A DNA stretch of 56,661 nt from Lachnospiraceae bacterium (GTDB lineage: Bacteria > Bacillota > Clostridia > Lachnospirales > Lachnospiraceae): contig CAAGPW010000136.1 of NCBI GenBank assembly GCA_900771955.1, forward strand, positions 1-56,661, given 5' to 3'. The position numbers and the translations under genes are program-made. The notes beneath the pieces were generated by a model. The model did no database searches, was not told where the DNA came from, and saw nothing but the letters and a program-made list of their open reading frames with translations. Positions 34,015 to 42,673 of this stretch are shown here, piece after piece (the first letter of the stretch is position 1; the number at the start of each line of letters is the position of its first letter).

Positions 34015-35364
34015 CTATCCTTCTTCCCCGCCTATTGCCTCTTTAATTATTTTTGCCATATAATCAATCATTTCGTCATTCATTCCCGGATATACTCCTA
34101 CCCAGAAAGTATCCTTCATGATCCGATCCGTATTCTTTAAATCCCCGATAACACGGTAGCCGGTCCGTTCCTTTCTCATCTGATCAAAACACGGATGCTT
34201 TATCAGATTTCCCGCAAACAGCATACGGGTCTGAATCCCATGGCTCTCCAAATACGGAACTACTTTTTCCCGTTCTACACCCTCCTTACATGTAATTAAA
34301 AAGCCAAACCAGCTCGGTGTCGCATTTTCACACGGCTGCGGCAAAATCAGCTTTTCTTCACATCCTGCAAGTTTTTCTTTCAGGCGGTCAAAATTATGTC
34401 TCCTCTTTTCAACAAAACCGGGGAATTTTTTCAGCTGTGCACATCCAATCGCGGCCTGCATATCAGTTGCTTTCAGATTGTATCCGAAATGGGAATATAC
34501 ATATTTATGATCATATCCAAGTGGAAGTTCTCCATATTGTTTATCGAAACGATGTCCGCAAAGATTATCTTTTCCGGACGGGCAGACACAATCACGTCCC
34601 CAGTCACGAAAAGAACGGATACATTTATGTAGGATTGGATTATCTGTATATACAGCTCCTCCTTCCCCCATAGTCATATGATGCGGCGGATAAAAACTGG
34701 ATGTCCCTATATCCCCAATTGTCCCGGTAAACTTTTCTTCTCCATCTATTTTATATTTTGTCCCGAGGGCATCACAGTTGTCTTCAATCAGCCACAAATG
34801 ATGTCTGTCACAAAACTCTTTTACCGTCTTTAAGTCAAATGGATTACCAAGCGTATGTGCCGCCATAACCACCTTCGTTTTTTCCGACAGGGCTGCTTCT
34901 AATTGAGTCACATCCATATTATACTGAGGAATTGTCACATCAACAAAAACCGGCACAACTCCATACTGGATCGCCGGTGTTACCGTAGTCGGAAATCCCG
35001 CCGCCACCGTGATCATCTCATCTCCAGGTTTCACCTGCCGCTCTCCTAAAAGTGGTGATGTTAGTGCCATAAATGCCACCAGATTGGCAGACGAGCCCGA
35101 ATTCACAAGCGAGCAATGTTTTACTCCAAGATATTTTGCAAATTCTCTTTCAAATTCGTCCGTATATCGCCCCGATGTCAGCCAAAATTCCAACGCCGAA
35201 TCTACCAGATTACACATTTCTTCCCGGTCATATACTCTGGACGCATAGGTAATCCGATCTCCCGGTTTAAAGTCCTTTTTGGTATTATGATAAGTATCGC
35301 AGTATTCTGCTACCATATCCAGTATCTGCTGTTTTGCCTGTGCTTCCGTTTTGTTTTCAAACAT
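34015..35364 (-). CDS. rfbH: CDP-6-deoxy-4-hexulose 3-dehydrase (E1/RfbH)
   Basis: 449 residues. A PMP-dependent iron-sulfur dehydrase that removes the C3 hydroxyl of CDP-4-keto-6-deoxyglucose. Instead of the usual PLP lysine it has histidines (H228, H229 in FYPPHHMTMGEGG), as in E1. Cysteines C197, C259, C261 and C269 (EDNCDALG; RDCVCPSGKDNLCG) match the [2Fe-2S] ligands of E1, which separates it from ColD. Catalysis needs a flavin/iron-sulfur reductase (E3, RfbI/AscD type); none is encoded in the window. Its product is the substrate for the carboligase. Confidence 0.93.
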   Translation of the reverse strand: MFENKTEAQAKQQILDMVAEYCDTYHNTKKDFKPGDRITYASRVYDREEMCNLVDSALEFWLTSGRYTDEFEREFAKYLGVKHCSLVNSGSSANLVAFMALTSPLLGERQVKPGDEMITVAAGFPTTVTPAIQYGVVPVFVDVTIPQYNMDVTQLEAALSEKTKVVMAAHTLGNPFDLKTVKEFCDRHHLWLIEDNCDALGTKYKIDGEEKFTGTIGDIGTSSFYPPHHMTMGEGGAVYTDNPILHKCIRSFRDWGRDCVCPSGKDNLCGHRFDKQYGELPLGYDHKYVYSHFGYNLKATDMQAAIGCAQLKKFPGFVEKRRHNFDRLKEKLAGCEEKLILPQPCENATPSWFGFLITCKEGVEREKVVPYLESHGIQTRMLFAGNLIKHPCFDQMRKERTGYRVIGDLKNTDRIMKDTFWVGVYPGMNDEMIDYMAKIIKEAIGGEEG

Positions 35365-35394
35365 TTCTTCTGTCTCCTTCCACCCGGTTGTGAC

Positions 35395-36171
35395 CTAATC
35401 CCATGACTTCCACGGAGCATTGCCGGAATCCCAGAGTTCATTCAATCTGTCCATCTCACGCTTTGTATCCATGCACTGCCAATAACCATCAAATATATAA
35501 GCCTTTAATTCTCCCATTTGCGCAACCGTCTCTAACGGCTCTTTTTCAAATACTGTTGTATCATCCTTAATAAAATCAAAAATCTTGGGTTCAAGTACCA
35601 TATATCCAGCATTAATCCTTGAACTGTCTTCCATACTTTTCTCACGAAATGCATCTATGGTATCATCCTCTAAAATATTCAACACTCCGAACCGCTGACC
35701 AACTGCTGCTGCTGTAAGAGTTGCGATCTTACCATGCTGTTTATGGAATTTCACCAGTTCCCTGATATCTACATTGCAAACACCATCTCCATAAGTAAGC
35801 ATAAAAGTTTCATCGCCGATATATTTCTGAACTCTTTTGATTCGTCCCCCAGTCATCGTATTAAGTCCTGTATCGACCAGTGTCACCTTCCAAGGTTCGG
35901 AAACATTATTATGAACCGTCATTTTGTTTTCTGCTGTAAAATCAAACGTAACATCACTGTTATAAAGGTAGTAATCCGCAAACCATTCTTTGATAATATG
36001 CTGTTTATATCCGCAACAGATAATAAAATCATTAAATCCATAATGAGAGTATTCTTTCATAATATGCCATAAAATAGGTTTTCCTCCTATTTCAAGCATT
36101 GGTTTGGGTTTTAAATAACTCTCCTCACTGATGCGTGTTCCAAAACCACCTGCCAAAATAACTACTTTCAT
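35395..36171 (-). CDS. rfbF: Glucose-1-phosphate cytidylyltransferase
   Basis: 258 residues with the nucleotidyltransferase motif KVVILAGGFGTRISEES, KPKPMLEIGGKPILWHIMK and CGYKQHIIKEWF, all specific for RfbF/AscA. It makes CDP-glucose from CTP and glucose-1-phosphate, the entry to CDP-dideoxy sugars. It is 31 nt downstream of the CMP-sugar synthetase gene; a TATAAT with a poor -35 occurs in that junction. Confidence 0.94.
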   Translation of the reverse strand: MKVVILAGGFGTRISEESYLKPKPMLEIGGKPILWHIMKEYSHYGFNDFIICCGYKQHIIKEWFADYYLYNSDVTFDFTAENKMTVHNNVSEPWKVTLVDTGLNTMTGGRIKRVQKYIGDETFMLTYGDGVCNVDIRELVKFHKQHGKIATLTAAAVGQRFGVLNILEDDTIDAFREKSMEDSSRINAGYMVLEPKIFDFIKDDTTVFEKEPLETVAQMGELKAYIFDGYWQCMDTKREMDRLNELWDSGNAPWKSWD

Positions 36172-36202
36172 ATGTTCCCCCTCCTTCTTACGTTAAATAC
36201 TA

Positions 36203-36901
36203 TTATACCATGTTCCCCGGGGTCATGCACAACCATTCCGCCAGCTTAAAATCCATTTCTCCATCAATATCAACCGATTCCCTCTGTGACATAATGTATG
36301 CATAACAATCTTTTTTATAAAAATTCTGAGTTTCAAACAGATAATTGGTATCCACAATATAAATTGCTCCGTTTAACCGATAATAAGACGGCAGTGCCTG
36401 CCGTGGTGTATTGACCACCTCATCTCGTTGGAAATGTTCCATCGAAAGATTCTCCGGCAGTGTATTGCTCCACAGCGGGGAATGCTCCATCTCACAGACT
36501 GAAACAACTGCTTTTGCTTCTTTCTTTCGATAAAGCTCATAAGCTTCCCTGATATGCCCGGCATTTCTCAGTGGTGAAGTAGGCTGTAGCAATGTCACTG
36601 TATCAAAGCACTGTCCCCTTTTTTCATATTCACGCAGTACAAAACGCACTACATCCCAGCTTCCCGCCATATCACCGGACAATTCTTCCGGCCGGAGGAA
36701 TGGTATGTCTGCGCCATACGGTTTTGCAATCTTTGCATATTTCTCCGAATCTGTAGATACATGCACACACTCAAAGAGCCCCGATTGCCGCGCCGCTTCA
36801 ATCGAATAAGCTAATAGTGGCTTGTCCTTTAATAATTTTATATTCTTATCTTTTAATCCTTTCGAACCGCTGCGTGCCGGCACAATCGCTATGTTTTTCA
36901 T
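36203..36901 (-). CDS. legF: CMP-nonulosonate cytidylyltransferase (LegF/NeuA-like)
   Basis: 232 residues from ATG 36901 with GGAG upstream; six further in-frame codons upstream are rejected. VPARSGSKGLKDKNIKLL is the CTP-binding signature, followed by LLQPTSPLRN and the metal-binding IDGEMDFKLAE. It activates a nine-carbon sialic-type acid as its CMP derivative. Whether the acid is legionaminic, sialic or related is set by the neighbours: LegB, LegC and PtmE point to legionaminic acid. It follows the epimerase gene after 14 nt. Confidence 0.88.
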   Translation of the reverse strand: MKNIAIVPARSGSKGLKDKNIKLLKDKPLLAYSIEAARQSGLFECVHVSTDSEKYAKIAKPYGADIPFLRPEELSGDMAGSWDVVRFVLREYEKRGQCFDTVTLLQPTSPLRNAGHIREAYELYRKKEAKAVVSVCEMEHSPLWSNTLPENLSMEHFQRDEVVNTPRQALPSYYRLNGAIYIVDTNYLFETQNFYKKDCYAYIMSQRESVDIDGEMDFKLAEWLCMTPGNMV

Positions 36902-36915
36902 TTTTTCTCCTTGTG

Positions 36916-38064
36916 TCATCCATTCAGATCATAAAATTTCTTCTGTAACGTTGTCATATCCTGTTTTAAAAAGTCCCTTAAAACCGCCACGATCTTTTCC
37001 GATGTATTCCCATCTCCAAACAATGTTGATCTGTGATGTTTCATACATTCCGCCAATTCCATTGTCTTTAAAATATCCTGTGTGACAGGCTCACAAGATA
37101 CCACGGTCTCTGCCATAAGTCGTCCCTTCTGACGGTTTCCGATATTTACCGTAGGCGTTCCAAGTGCCGGCGCTTCAATCACTCCGCTGGATGAGTTTCC
37201 CAATACAAAAGTACTGTATTTCACCGCACTTAAGTAACGTTTCATGCCAAGTGAAGGTACCAGCCTGACATTCTTATGTTCCCGTTCAAACTCTTCAAAC
37301 ATATGATTGACTCTTTCGCCGCCGACATCCGCATTTGCCTTTGTGATCAGATAAAAGTAATCCGGTCTGCGCCTCATTGCTTCGATCAACGCCTCTGTCT
37401 GTTCTCTCACTGCTTCTGTCTCCAGCGTAACCGGATGAAATGTAACCACAACATAATTCTGTTGCTGCGGAATTCCTGTTTCCCTGCAAATTTCCTCATA
37501 AGAGAATAACGACACCTTCAGGATATTCTCAACACCAAGTGACCCTACCGCAAAAACCCTCTGTGGTTCCTCTCCCATCTGGATAATACGCTTACGGTAT
37601 ACTTCCGTTGTCGGAAAATGCAGATAACTCATTTTTGTGATCGCATGTCGCACACAATCATCGACGGCTCCTTCTGTCAGTTCTCCCCCATGCAGATGTG
37701 CGATCGGGGTCTGTTCATTCATTGCCGCGCTGCATACCCCAAGCAGCTCCGTCCGATCTCCGAGCACAATGAGAATATCTGGTTTTTCATCCCGAAAATA
37801 TGCCGCAAATTTTCGGATCGCATTTGCCATGGTAAGCGAGATATCATAAGGTGTATTTCCGTCCTCCAAAATCGGGATTTCTCTATAAATCTTCATACCA
37901 TCCTGCAAAATTTCTTCTTTGGTATTCCCATACTTTTCGGATAAATGTGTTCCCGTCACTAAAAGCTGAAGTTCTATATTCTCTTCCACCCGAAGCCTTT
38001 GCAGCAAAGGCTTCAAAATTCCATATTCTGCTCTTGTCGCTGTCACCACTGCAACTTTCTTCAT
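36916..38064 (-). CDS. legG: Hydrolysing NDP-HexNAc 2-epimerase (LegG/NeuC-like)
   Basis: 382 residues. VVTATRAEYGILKPLLQRL at the N-terminus, LGDRTELLG, HGGELTEGAVDDCVRHAITK and VLGNSSSGVIEAP are the NeuC-family motifs of the GT-B-like hydrolysing epimerases. In the legionaminic route it frees 2,4-diacetamido-2,4,6-trideoxymannose from the GDP sugar. Overlaps legI by 4 nt (ATGA), a sign of coupled translation. Confidence 0.88.
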   Translation of the reverse strand: MKKVAVVTATRAEYGILKPLLQRLRVEENIELQLLVTGTHLSEKYGNTKEEILQDGMKIYREIPILEDGNTPYDISLTMANAIRKFAAYFRDEKPDILIVLGDRTELLGVCSAAMNEQTPIAHLHGGELTEGAVDDCVRHAITKMSYLHFPTTEVYRKRIIQMGEEPQRVFAVGSLGVENILKVSLFSYEEICRETGIPQQQNYVVVTFHPVTLETEAVREQTEALIEAMRRRPDYFYLITKANADVGGERVNHMFEEFEREHKNVRLVPSLGMKRYLSAVKYSTFVLGNSSSGVIEAPALGTPTVNIGNRQKGRLMAETVVSCEPVTQDILKTMELAECMKHHRSTLFGDGNTSEKIVAVLRDFLKQDMTTLQKKFYDLNG

Positions 38065-39092
38065 CGTTCACCCCTGTTTGCATCCAGATCTTCTGTGAAA
38101 CCGTCGATCAGTTCATCCACTGCATAATCTCTGTCCGCCCTTGTGCCGATCAGTTTATACCATTTCATAGGACTAATTCCATTTCCCGGCCTTTTTACGG
38201 TCAGATTTTTTTCGGAAAAGATATCACCCTTACTGATCTTACATGCTGCAACAATACTCTTTCTTGCCGCCGTACAATTCTTTTTTTCCGATGCCGTCCG
38301 TTTTTTTACACCATCACCCAGACTCTTTTCAATATTGCGGATCGCGCGTACCATGGCAGCAAGTTCTTCCGGTTCCAGACTCGCTTTATGATCCGGTCCC
38401 TCCATGCTCCTATCCAGTGTAAAATGCTTTTCTATCACTGTCGCTCCAAGTGCCACTGCTGCGATTGGCACCTCAATACCCACGGTATGATCCGAATATC
38501 CGATCGGCTTTTCCAACACTTCCGCCATCTGTTGCATCGCACGCAGGTTTACATCTTCAAACGGCGTCGGATATTCCGTATTACAATGAAGAATCGTAAT
38601 ATCTTTTGTACCATTCTTCTCCAACACCTGTACCGCATCCCGGATTTCCGTGAGCTCACACATTCCGGTTGACATAATCACTCTGCGTCCGGTCTTGCCA
38701 ATCGCCTCCAAATAGGGCAGATTCGTAACTTCTCCCGATGGAAGTTTCCAGAAATCCATATTCAAATCATTCAAAAACGCTATACTATCCAGATCAAACG
38801 GGGTAGACACAAATCCAATCCTCTCCGCTTCACAGTAATGCTTCAGTTCCACAAAATCATCTTCAGTTAGTGCAAGTTTTTTCAGCATCCCAAGCTGTGA
38901 TGCGTCACTTCCAGTTGTTTTCTTTTGATATTCCGCTTTTCCGGCAAATTTTGATACGAGTTTTTCCGGCACAAATGTCTGAAACTTAATGTAATCTGCT
39001 CCCGCACTTTTTGCCACCTTTACCATCTTCTTTGCAATTTCTATACTGCCATTATGATTTACTCCGGCTTCTGCAATAATTAAAACACTCAT
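38061..39092 (-). CDS. legI: N-acetylneuraminate/legionaminate synthase (LegI/NeuB-like)
   Basis: 343 residues. The TIM-barrel domain has IIAEAGVNHNGSIEIAKKM, DYIKFQTF, FVSTPFDLDS, STGMCELTEI, GYSDHT and EKHFTLD (metal-binding histidines). A C-terminal SAF/antifreeze-like domain (SEKNLTVKRPGNGISP) covers roughly residues 280-343. It condenses a six-carbon aminosugar with phosphoenolpyruvate. Two nt after the NeuD-like gene. Confidence 0.92.
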   Translation of the reverse strand: MSVLIIAEAGVNHNGSIEIAKKMVKVAKSAGADYIKFQTFVPEKLVSKFAGKAEYQKKTTGSDASQLGMLKKLALTEDDFVELKHYCEAERIGFVSTPFDLDSIAFLNDLNMDFWKLPSGEVTNLPYLEAIGKTGRRVIMSTGMCELTEIRDAVQVLEKNGTKDITILHCNTEYPTPFEDVNLRAMQQMAEVLEKPIGYSDHTVGIEVPIAAVALGATVIEKHFTLDRSMEGPDHKASLEPEELAAMVRAIRNIEKSLGDGVKKRTASEKKNCTAARKSIVAACKISKGDIFSEKNLTVKRPGNGISPMKWYKLIGTRADRDYAVDELIDGFTEDLDANRGER

Positions 39093-39094
39093 CT

Positions 39095-39748
39095 TTATCC
39101 TCTTATCTTTCCTGCAGGAACTCCCACTACGGTAAGATCATCCTCTATATCTTTTACGATCACACTTCCGGCTCCCGTTGTGACATTTTGTCCGATACGG
39201 ATTCCCTGTCTCACCTGTGTTCCCATGCCAATCTCACTCTTTGCTCCTACATGAACATTTCCCGCGAGCCTTGCCCCTGGGCTTAATGTCACAAAATCGC
39301 CCAGTACGCCATCATGGCAGACAGTTGCATCCATATTTAAAAATACAAAGTCCCCCATTGTCACATTGGTAGAAATTTTTGCCCCCATGCTGATGATGCA
39401 TCCTTTTCCTATTTTCAGATCCGGACATATTCTGGTTTCCCCAAGAATCAGATTTGGAAATATGACCTGTAGGTTTTCCATCAATTTTTCTGCAATCTTT
39501 TTCCGCAGTAAAGGGCTACCTACACAGATTGCCGCATAAACTGGCTCTTTGGACTGTGCAAAAAAATCATCATCTCCCAGATAAGTGATCCACTCTTCTC
39601 CAACCAAAACCCCTCTGCCATCCTGCGGCTTTTCCAAATCTACATACCCTTTGATCTTCCAGGTTCTTTCTTCCTTATTCTGTTCCTGTATCTGCCATGC
39701 CAGTTCGCGCATACACCCGCCCGATCCTATCAATACGATCTCTTTCAT
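39095..39748 (-). CDS. NeuD/PglD-family sugar acetyltransferase (LegH role inferred)
   Basis: 217 residues: an N-terminal Rossmann-like region (IVLIGSGGCMRELAWQIQ) and a C-terminal left-handed beta-helix with hexapeptide repeats, including TVCHDGVLGDFVTLSPGA with the likely catalytic histidine and VIVKDIEDDLTVVGVPAG. The family transfers acetyl from acetyl-CoA to sugar amines or hydroxyls. As legB, legC, legG, legI and legF are present, it is the best candidate for LegH, which acetylates the C4 amine. It is the first gene after a terminator and a good promoter. Confidence 0.8.
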   Translation of the reverse strand: MKEIVLIGSGGCMRELAWQIQEQNKEERTWKIKGYVDLEKPQDGRGVLVGEEWITYLGDDDFFAQSKEPVYAAICVGSPLLRKKIAEKLMENLQVIFPNLILGETRICPDLKIGKGCIISMGAKISTNVTMGDFVFLNMDATVCHDGVLGDFVTLSPGARLAGNVHVGAKSEIGMGTQVRQGIRIGQNVTTGAGSVIVKDIEDDLTVVGVPAGKIRG

Positions 39749-39793
39749 TCCCTTTTGTCCCTTCTTTCAACAAAAGTATTGTCCTCTGTTTTT

Positions 39794-39822
39794 ATTATAC
39801 CTTCCCCTCTCTTATGACTCAA
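39794..39822 (-). promoter_or_regulatory. SigA promoter of the CMP-legionaminate/CDP-sugar operon
   Basis: TTGAGT (39822-39817), 17 bp, TATAAT (39799-39794), about 45 nt before the NeuD-like gene. Downstream genes are tightly packed to rfbG with no clear terminator, so this promoter probably serves about a dozen genes. Confidence 0.82.
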
Positions 39823-39845
39823 CATTTTTCGTCATTACCATAGCA

Positions 39846-39874
39846 AAAACTGCAATCGGATCGATTGCAGTTTT
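39846..39874 (-). terminator. Terminator after ptmE
   Basis: AAAACTGCAATC (39846-39857) pairs with GATTGCAGTTTT (39863-39874). On the minus strand it ends in a T-rich run. Located just after the ptmE stop codon, it separates the Maf-ptmE unit from the next operon. Confidence 0.82.
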
Positions 39875-39881
39875 GGGAATT

Positions 39882-40958
39882 TTATTCGGATTTTAAATTC
39901 AGCTTCTTCTCCATACGTCTCATCTCTTCAAATTCGCCCATATCCAGAAAAGAATCTTCGCTGATCGGATACATTCCAACCTGTTTTCCCTCTTTTAATA
40001 GTTCATCCGTGAGATCTGTCATGTGAAAAAATGTATCTCTTGGAATCTTTTTCAACAACTCCGGATTTAAAATATACATACCCGTATTCACGAAATAGGA
40101 TAGCTTTGGTTTTTCTTCCATGGATGTGATCGTTCCATTTTCTTTCGAATGGATCACACCATATGGCACCACAATATTTTTGAGTGCCGAAACGATTGTC
40201 AGTGCATTTCCCGATTCCACATGATATTTGTAAATATCTGCATAGTCCGCATGGATTAGTATATCGCAGTTGGTAACAATAAACGGTCTGTCAAATCCAT
40301 TCTTAATCAGGCACAGACTTCCCGCTGTTCCAAGCGGCTTATCTTCTTCCACATATTTGATTGAATAGTCGATTGCAAGATCCGCAAAATAGGATTTTAT
40401 CATACTTTTGCGATAATTGACCGTTGCATAAAAATCCGTCACCCCATAGTCCAGGAATTTATCAATGATCCGTTCCATAATCGGAATATCTCCGATTGGA
40501 ATCAAAGGTTTCGGCAAAATCTTAGTATATGGGTAAAGTCTTGTTCCCTTTCCGCCTGCCATAATGACGACCGGAACCTGCGATAGGGTATTTGTATCTG
40601 TTCCAATCTCGATTTCCTCTTTTGTATCTTCCAACACGATATCAATGATCTTACCTTTTGAATCCAGTACCGGCAATGCCTTTACCTGCGTTTTTTTCAT
40701 GAATTCCTGTGCCTGTTTTGCCTCTTTCCGGTATATAATCTTTGGATTCTGGTTCATAAACTCTGACACCTGTACATCCAGTTTTCCAGTCTTAATGATC
40801 CACCGCCGAATATCTCCATCCGTTATCGTACCCAAAAGCCTGTCTTCTTCATCGATGATAAACAAAATGCCATGTGCATTTGTATCTATTCTCTGCATCG
40901 CCTCGACAATGTTTAACGTATTGATTCCTAAAAATGTTTTTAACTGATCACTCGTCAT
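39882..40958 (-). CDS. ptmE: Sugar-phosphate nucleotidyltransferase with N-terminal CBS pair (PtmE-like)
   Basis: 358 residues. A CBS domain pair occupies about residues 1-120 (GILFIIDEEDRLLGTITDGDIRRW; ALPVLDSKGKIIDIV), followed by a GT-A nucleotidyltransferase (VPVVIMAGGKGTRLYPYTKILPKPLIPIG, EEDKPLGTAGSL, VTNCDILIHADY). In Campylobacter the same architecture, PtmE, makes GDP-glucosamine for legionaminic acid. This gene is the main reason for assigning the GDP route here. The CBS pair suggests control by an adenine nucleotide. Confidence 0.88.
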   Translation of the reverse strand: MTSDQLKTFLGINTLNIVEAMQRIDTNAHGILFIIDEEDRLLGTITDGDIRRWIIKTGKLDVQVSEFMNQNPKIIYRKEAKQAQEFMKKTQVKALPVLDSKGKIIDIVLEDTKEEIEIGTDTNTLSQVPVVIMAGGKGTRLYPYTKILPKPLIPIGDIPIMERIIDKFLDYGVTDFYATVNYRKSMIKSYFADLAIDYSIKYVEEDKPLGTAGSLCLIKNGFDRPFIVTNCDILIHADYADIYKYHVESGNALTIVSALKNIVVPYGVIHSKENGTITSMEEKPKLSYFVNTGMYILNPELLKKIPRDTFFHMTDLTDELLKEGKQVGMYPISEDSFLDMGEFEEMRRMEKKLNLKSE

Positions 40959-40980
40959 CTGTCATACCCCTGAAATTTTT

Positions 40981-42654
40981 TCATCTGTTACTGTAACGTT
41001 TCAAATAATCTGTATAATCGTTCATGATTATATTCAGCAGCTCTTCCTGCAACGCTTCTTTTTCCCGTTCCGAAAGGAATTGAATCCTGTCAAATTCTTC
41101 CGCACAGCACTCTGACACTTTTCGCAATATTTCTTCCCACTCCTGCTTATAATATCTTCTCACTATATAGAGCAGCAAGAACAGCTTCTCACAGGCTATT
41201 GCATATCCCTCTACTTTTGCCACGGTTGGCAGCTCATTGAGATTATCAAGCAGTTCCCTCCATCCCTGATGTTGTTTCAGGCGACTGTCCAGTTTCGCGT
41301 ATGCCTTAATTTCCGCTTCTTTATCTCTTGGTTTTTCCTCTTCTTCTCCGGTGAATATAAGATATGTGCTATCTTTCACAACATGATACCGTTCGGAAAC
41401 GATAGCATCTAAAAACATATGCGGATAATAAATGAAAGCTTCATTTTCCTTATACTTTGTACGGATACTTTCCAGAATTCTGCTAACATATGCATCGTTA
41501 CGATAAATAGCACCGGACATATAATTATCGTTCAAAAAAATGCCGACAAATGCCTCGGTTCCCTTCGTATACTGTATTGTTGGAAACCTTATTGTATTTT
41601 CATGACCGGTAACACTGCTCCGAATCATTCCTACATCCTCACTGTTCCGGATCAATGCCAGATAATAACTCAGGTTTTCCATAATTACATAGTCTTCATC
41701 GCTGATCAGCAGAAGATACTTTCCCTTCGCCTTTGCAAAAAGGTTTTCTATGTTACCCAAAAACTGACGGTTTTCCGGTAATCTCGTATAAGTAAGTCTT
41801 GCATCTTCTATGTTTCTTATTTCTTCATACCCTTCTGTCTGTACAGTACTTGCATTATCCGATACTAACACTTCTATTTCCGCATCATAAGCACTGTCCA
41901 AGCAATTCCAGACATTCTGCAAAGCCCGGTTTCCACGGTTATATGTAGGAATACCGATCGTCAAAAGTATATGATCCTCTCCACGGTACTCTTCTTCTAA
42001 CCGCTTGTTATGTATCTCCACAAATGTCGCCATCACCTGCCCGACCGCCTTTTCATCTGCATTTCCAACAATTTTTTTTGGCACATAAGCGGAGGTATGT
42101 TTCAGAAAGTAATCCTTTTCTTCCTCACAATCCAAAAACCACATTGGTTTTTCTTCCAGAACCCGGCAAAGTTCCGGCAGATAAAAGATCGATGTCCAAC
42201 CTTCCACCTCCTGTCCCAGACAATAGAGTTTTCTTTTATATCCTCCTGCCAGGCACTCAACGATTTCCCAGGCATTCTTGGGATTTAACAGAAGGATATC
42301 ATCAAACTGCATTTCTTTTTTTTCTGGAAGCAGATCAATCTTTCCATATAGCTTCCGCTCATTTTTATTATACAGATAATATTTTCCTTCATCATAACAA
42401 ACATATCGTATCGGAGAGTAACTGTATTGACGTAACGCTTCTGTTTCCGGCAACTCTTTTTTCAGGAAAATGCGATAATTCGTCTGAAGTGCCTTTACAA
42501 ATTCGTCCGCATTCGGCTGTAAAAATGCCTCATTTAAATTTGCATCGATTTCCTCTTTCATCACATCCTGTTCCAGGCATTCTTTCCAAATATCAAGGAC
42601 TTCCTCATATCTGTTTTCTTCCCACAGACGGACAGTTTCATCATAACTCGCCAT
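40981..42654 (-). CDS. GT2-type glycosyltransferase with N-terminal helical/recognition region
   Basis: 557 residues from ATG 42654, GGAG upstream. Residues 1-230 form a region of unknown fold with an initial TPR-like part (VRLWEENRYEEVLDIWKECL). A GT2 domain follows at about 230-440: LLTIGIPTYNRGNRALQNV, VLVSDNAST, LLLISDEDYV (DXD-like) and SGAIYRND. The C-terminus is helical. Cytoplasmic; lies between maf and ptmE in one transcript, so it probably works on the flagellin glycan. Specificity unknown. Confidence 0.78.
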   Translation of the reverse strand: MASYDETVRLWEENRYEEVLDIWKECLEQDVMKEEIDANLNEAFLQPNADEFVKALQTNYRIFLKKELPETEALRQYSYSPIRYVCYDEGKYYLYNKNERKLYGKIDLLPEKKEMQFDDILLLNPKNAWEIVECLAGGYKRKLYCLGQEVEGWTSIFYLPELCRVLEEKPMWFLDCEEEKDYFLKHTSAYVPKKIVGNADEKAVGQVMATFVEIHNKRLEEEYRGEDHILLTIGIPTYNRGNRALQNVWNCLDSAYDAEIEVLVSDNASTVQTEGYEEIRNIEDARLTYTRLPENRQFLGNIENLFAKAKGKYLLLISDEDYVIMENLSYYLALIRNSEDVGMIRSSVTGHENTIRFPTIQYTKGTEAFVGIFLNDNYMSGAIYRNDAYVSRILESIRTKYKENEAFIYYPHMFLDAIVSERYHVVKDSTYLIFTGEEEEKPRDKEAEIKAYAKLDSRLKQHQGWRELLDNLNELPTVAKVEGYAIACEKLFLLLYIVRRYYKQEWEEILRKVSECCAEEFDRIQFLSEREKEALQEELLNIIMNDYTDYLKRYSNR

Positions 42655-42673
42655 ATTTCAAACTCCTTTCTGA

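Noticed and set aside
36204..36225. TATAAT at the legF-rfbF junction as a promoter
   Set aside because: No usable -35 or TG extension, and it overlaps the last legF codons; may be chance in AT-rich sequence.
36203..39092. Reading neuA/neuC/neuB-like genes as a sialic acid (Neu5Ac) pathway
   Set aside because: LegB-, LegC- and PtmE-like genes in the same island favour legionaminic acid; the individual synthase families do not separate the two by eye, so some doubt remains.
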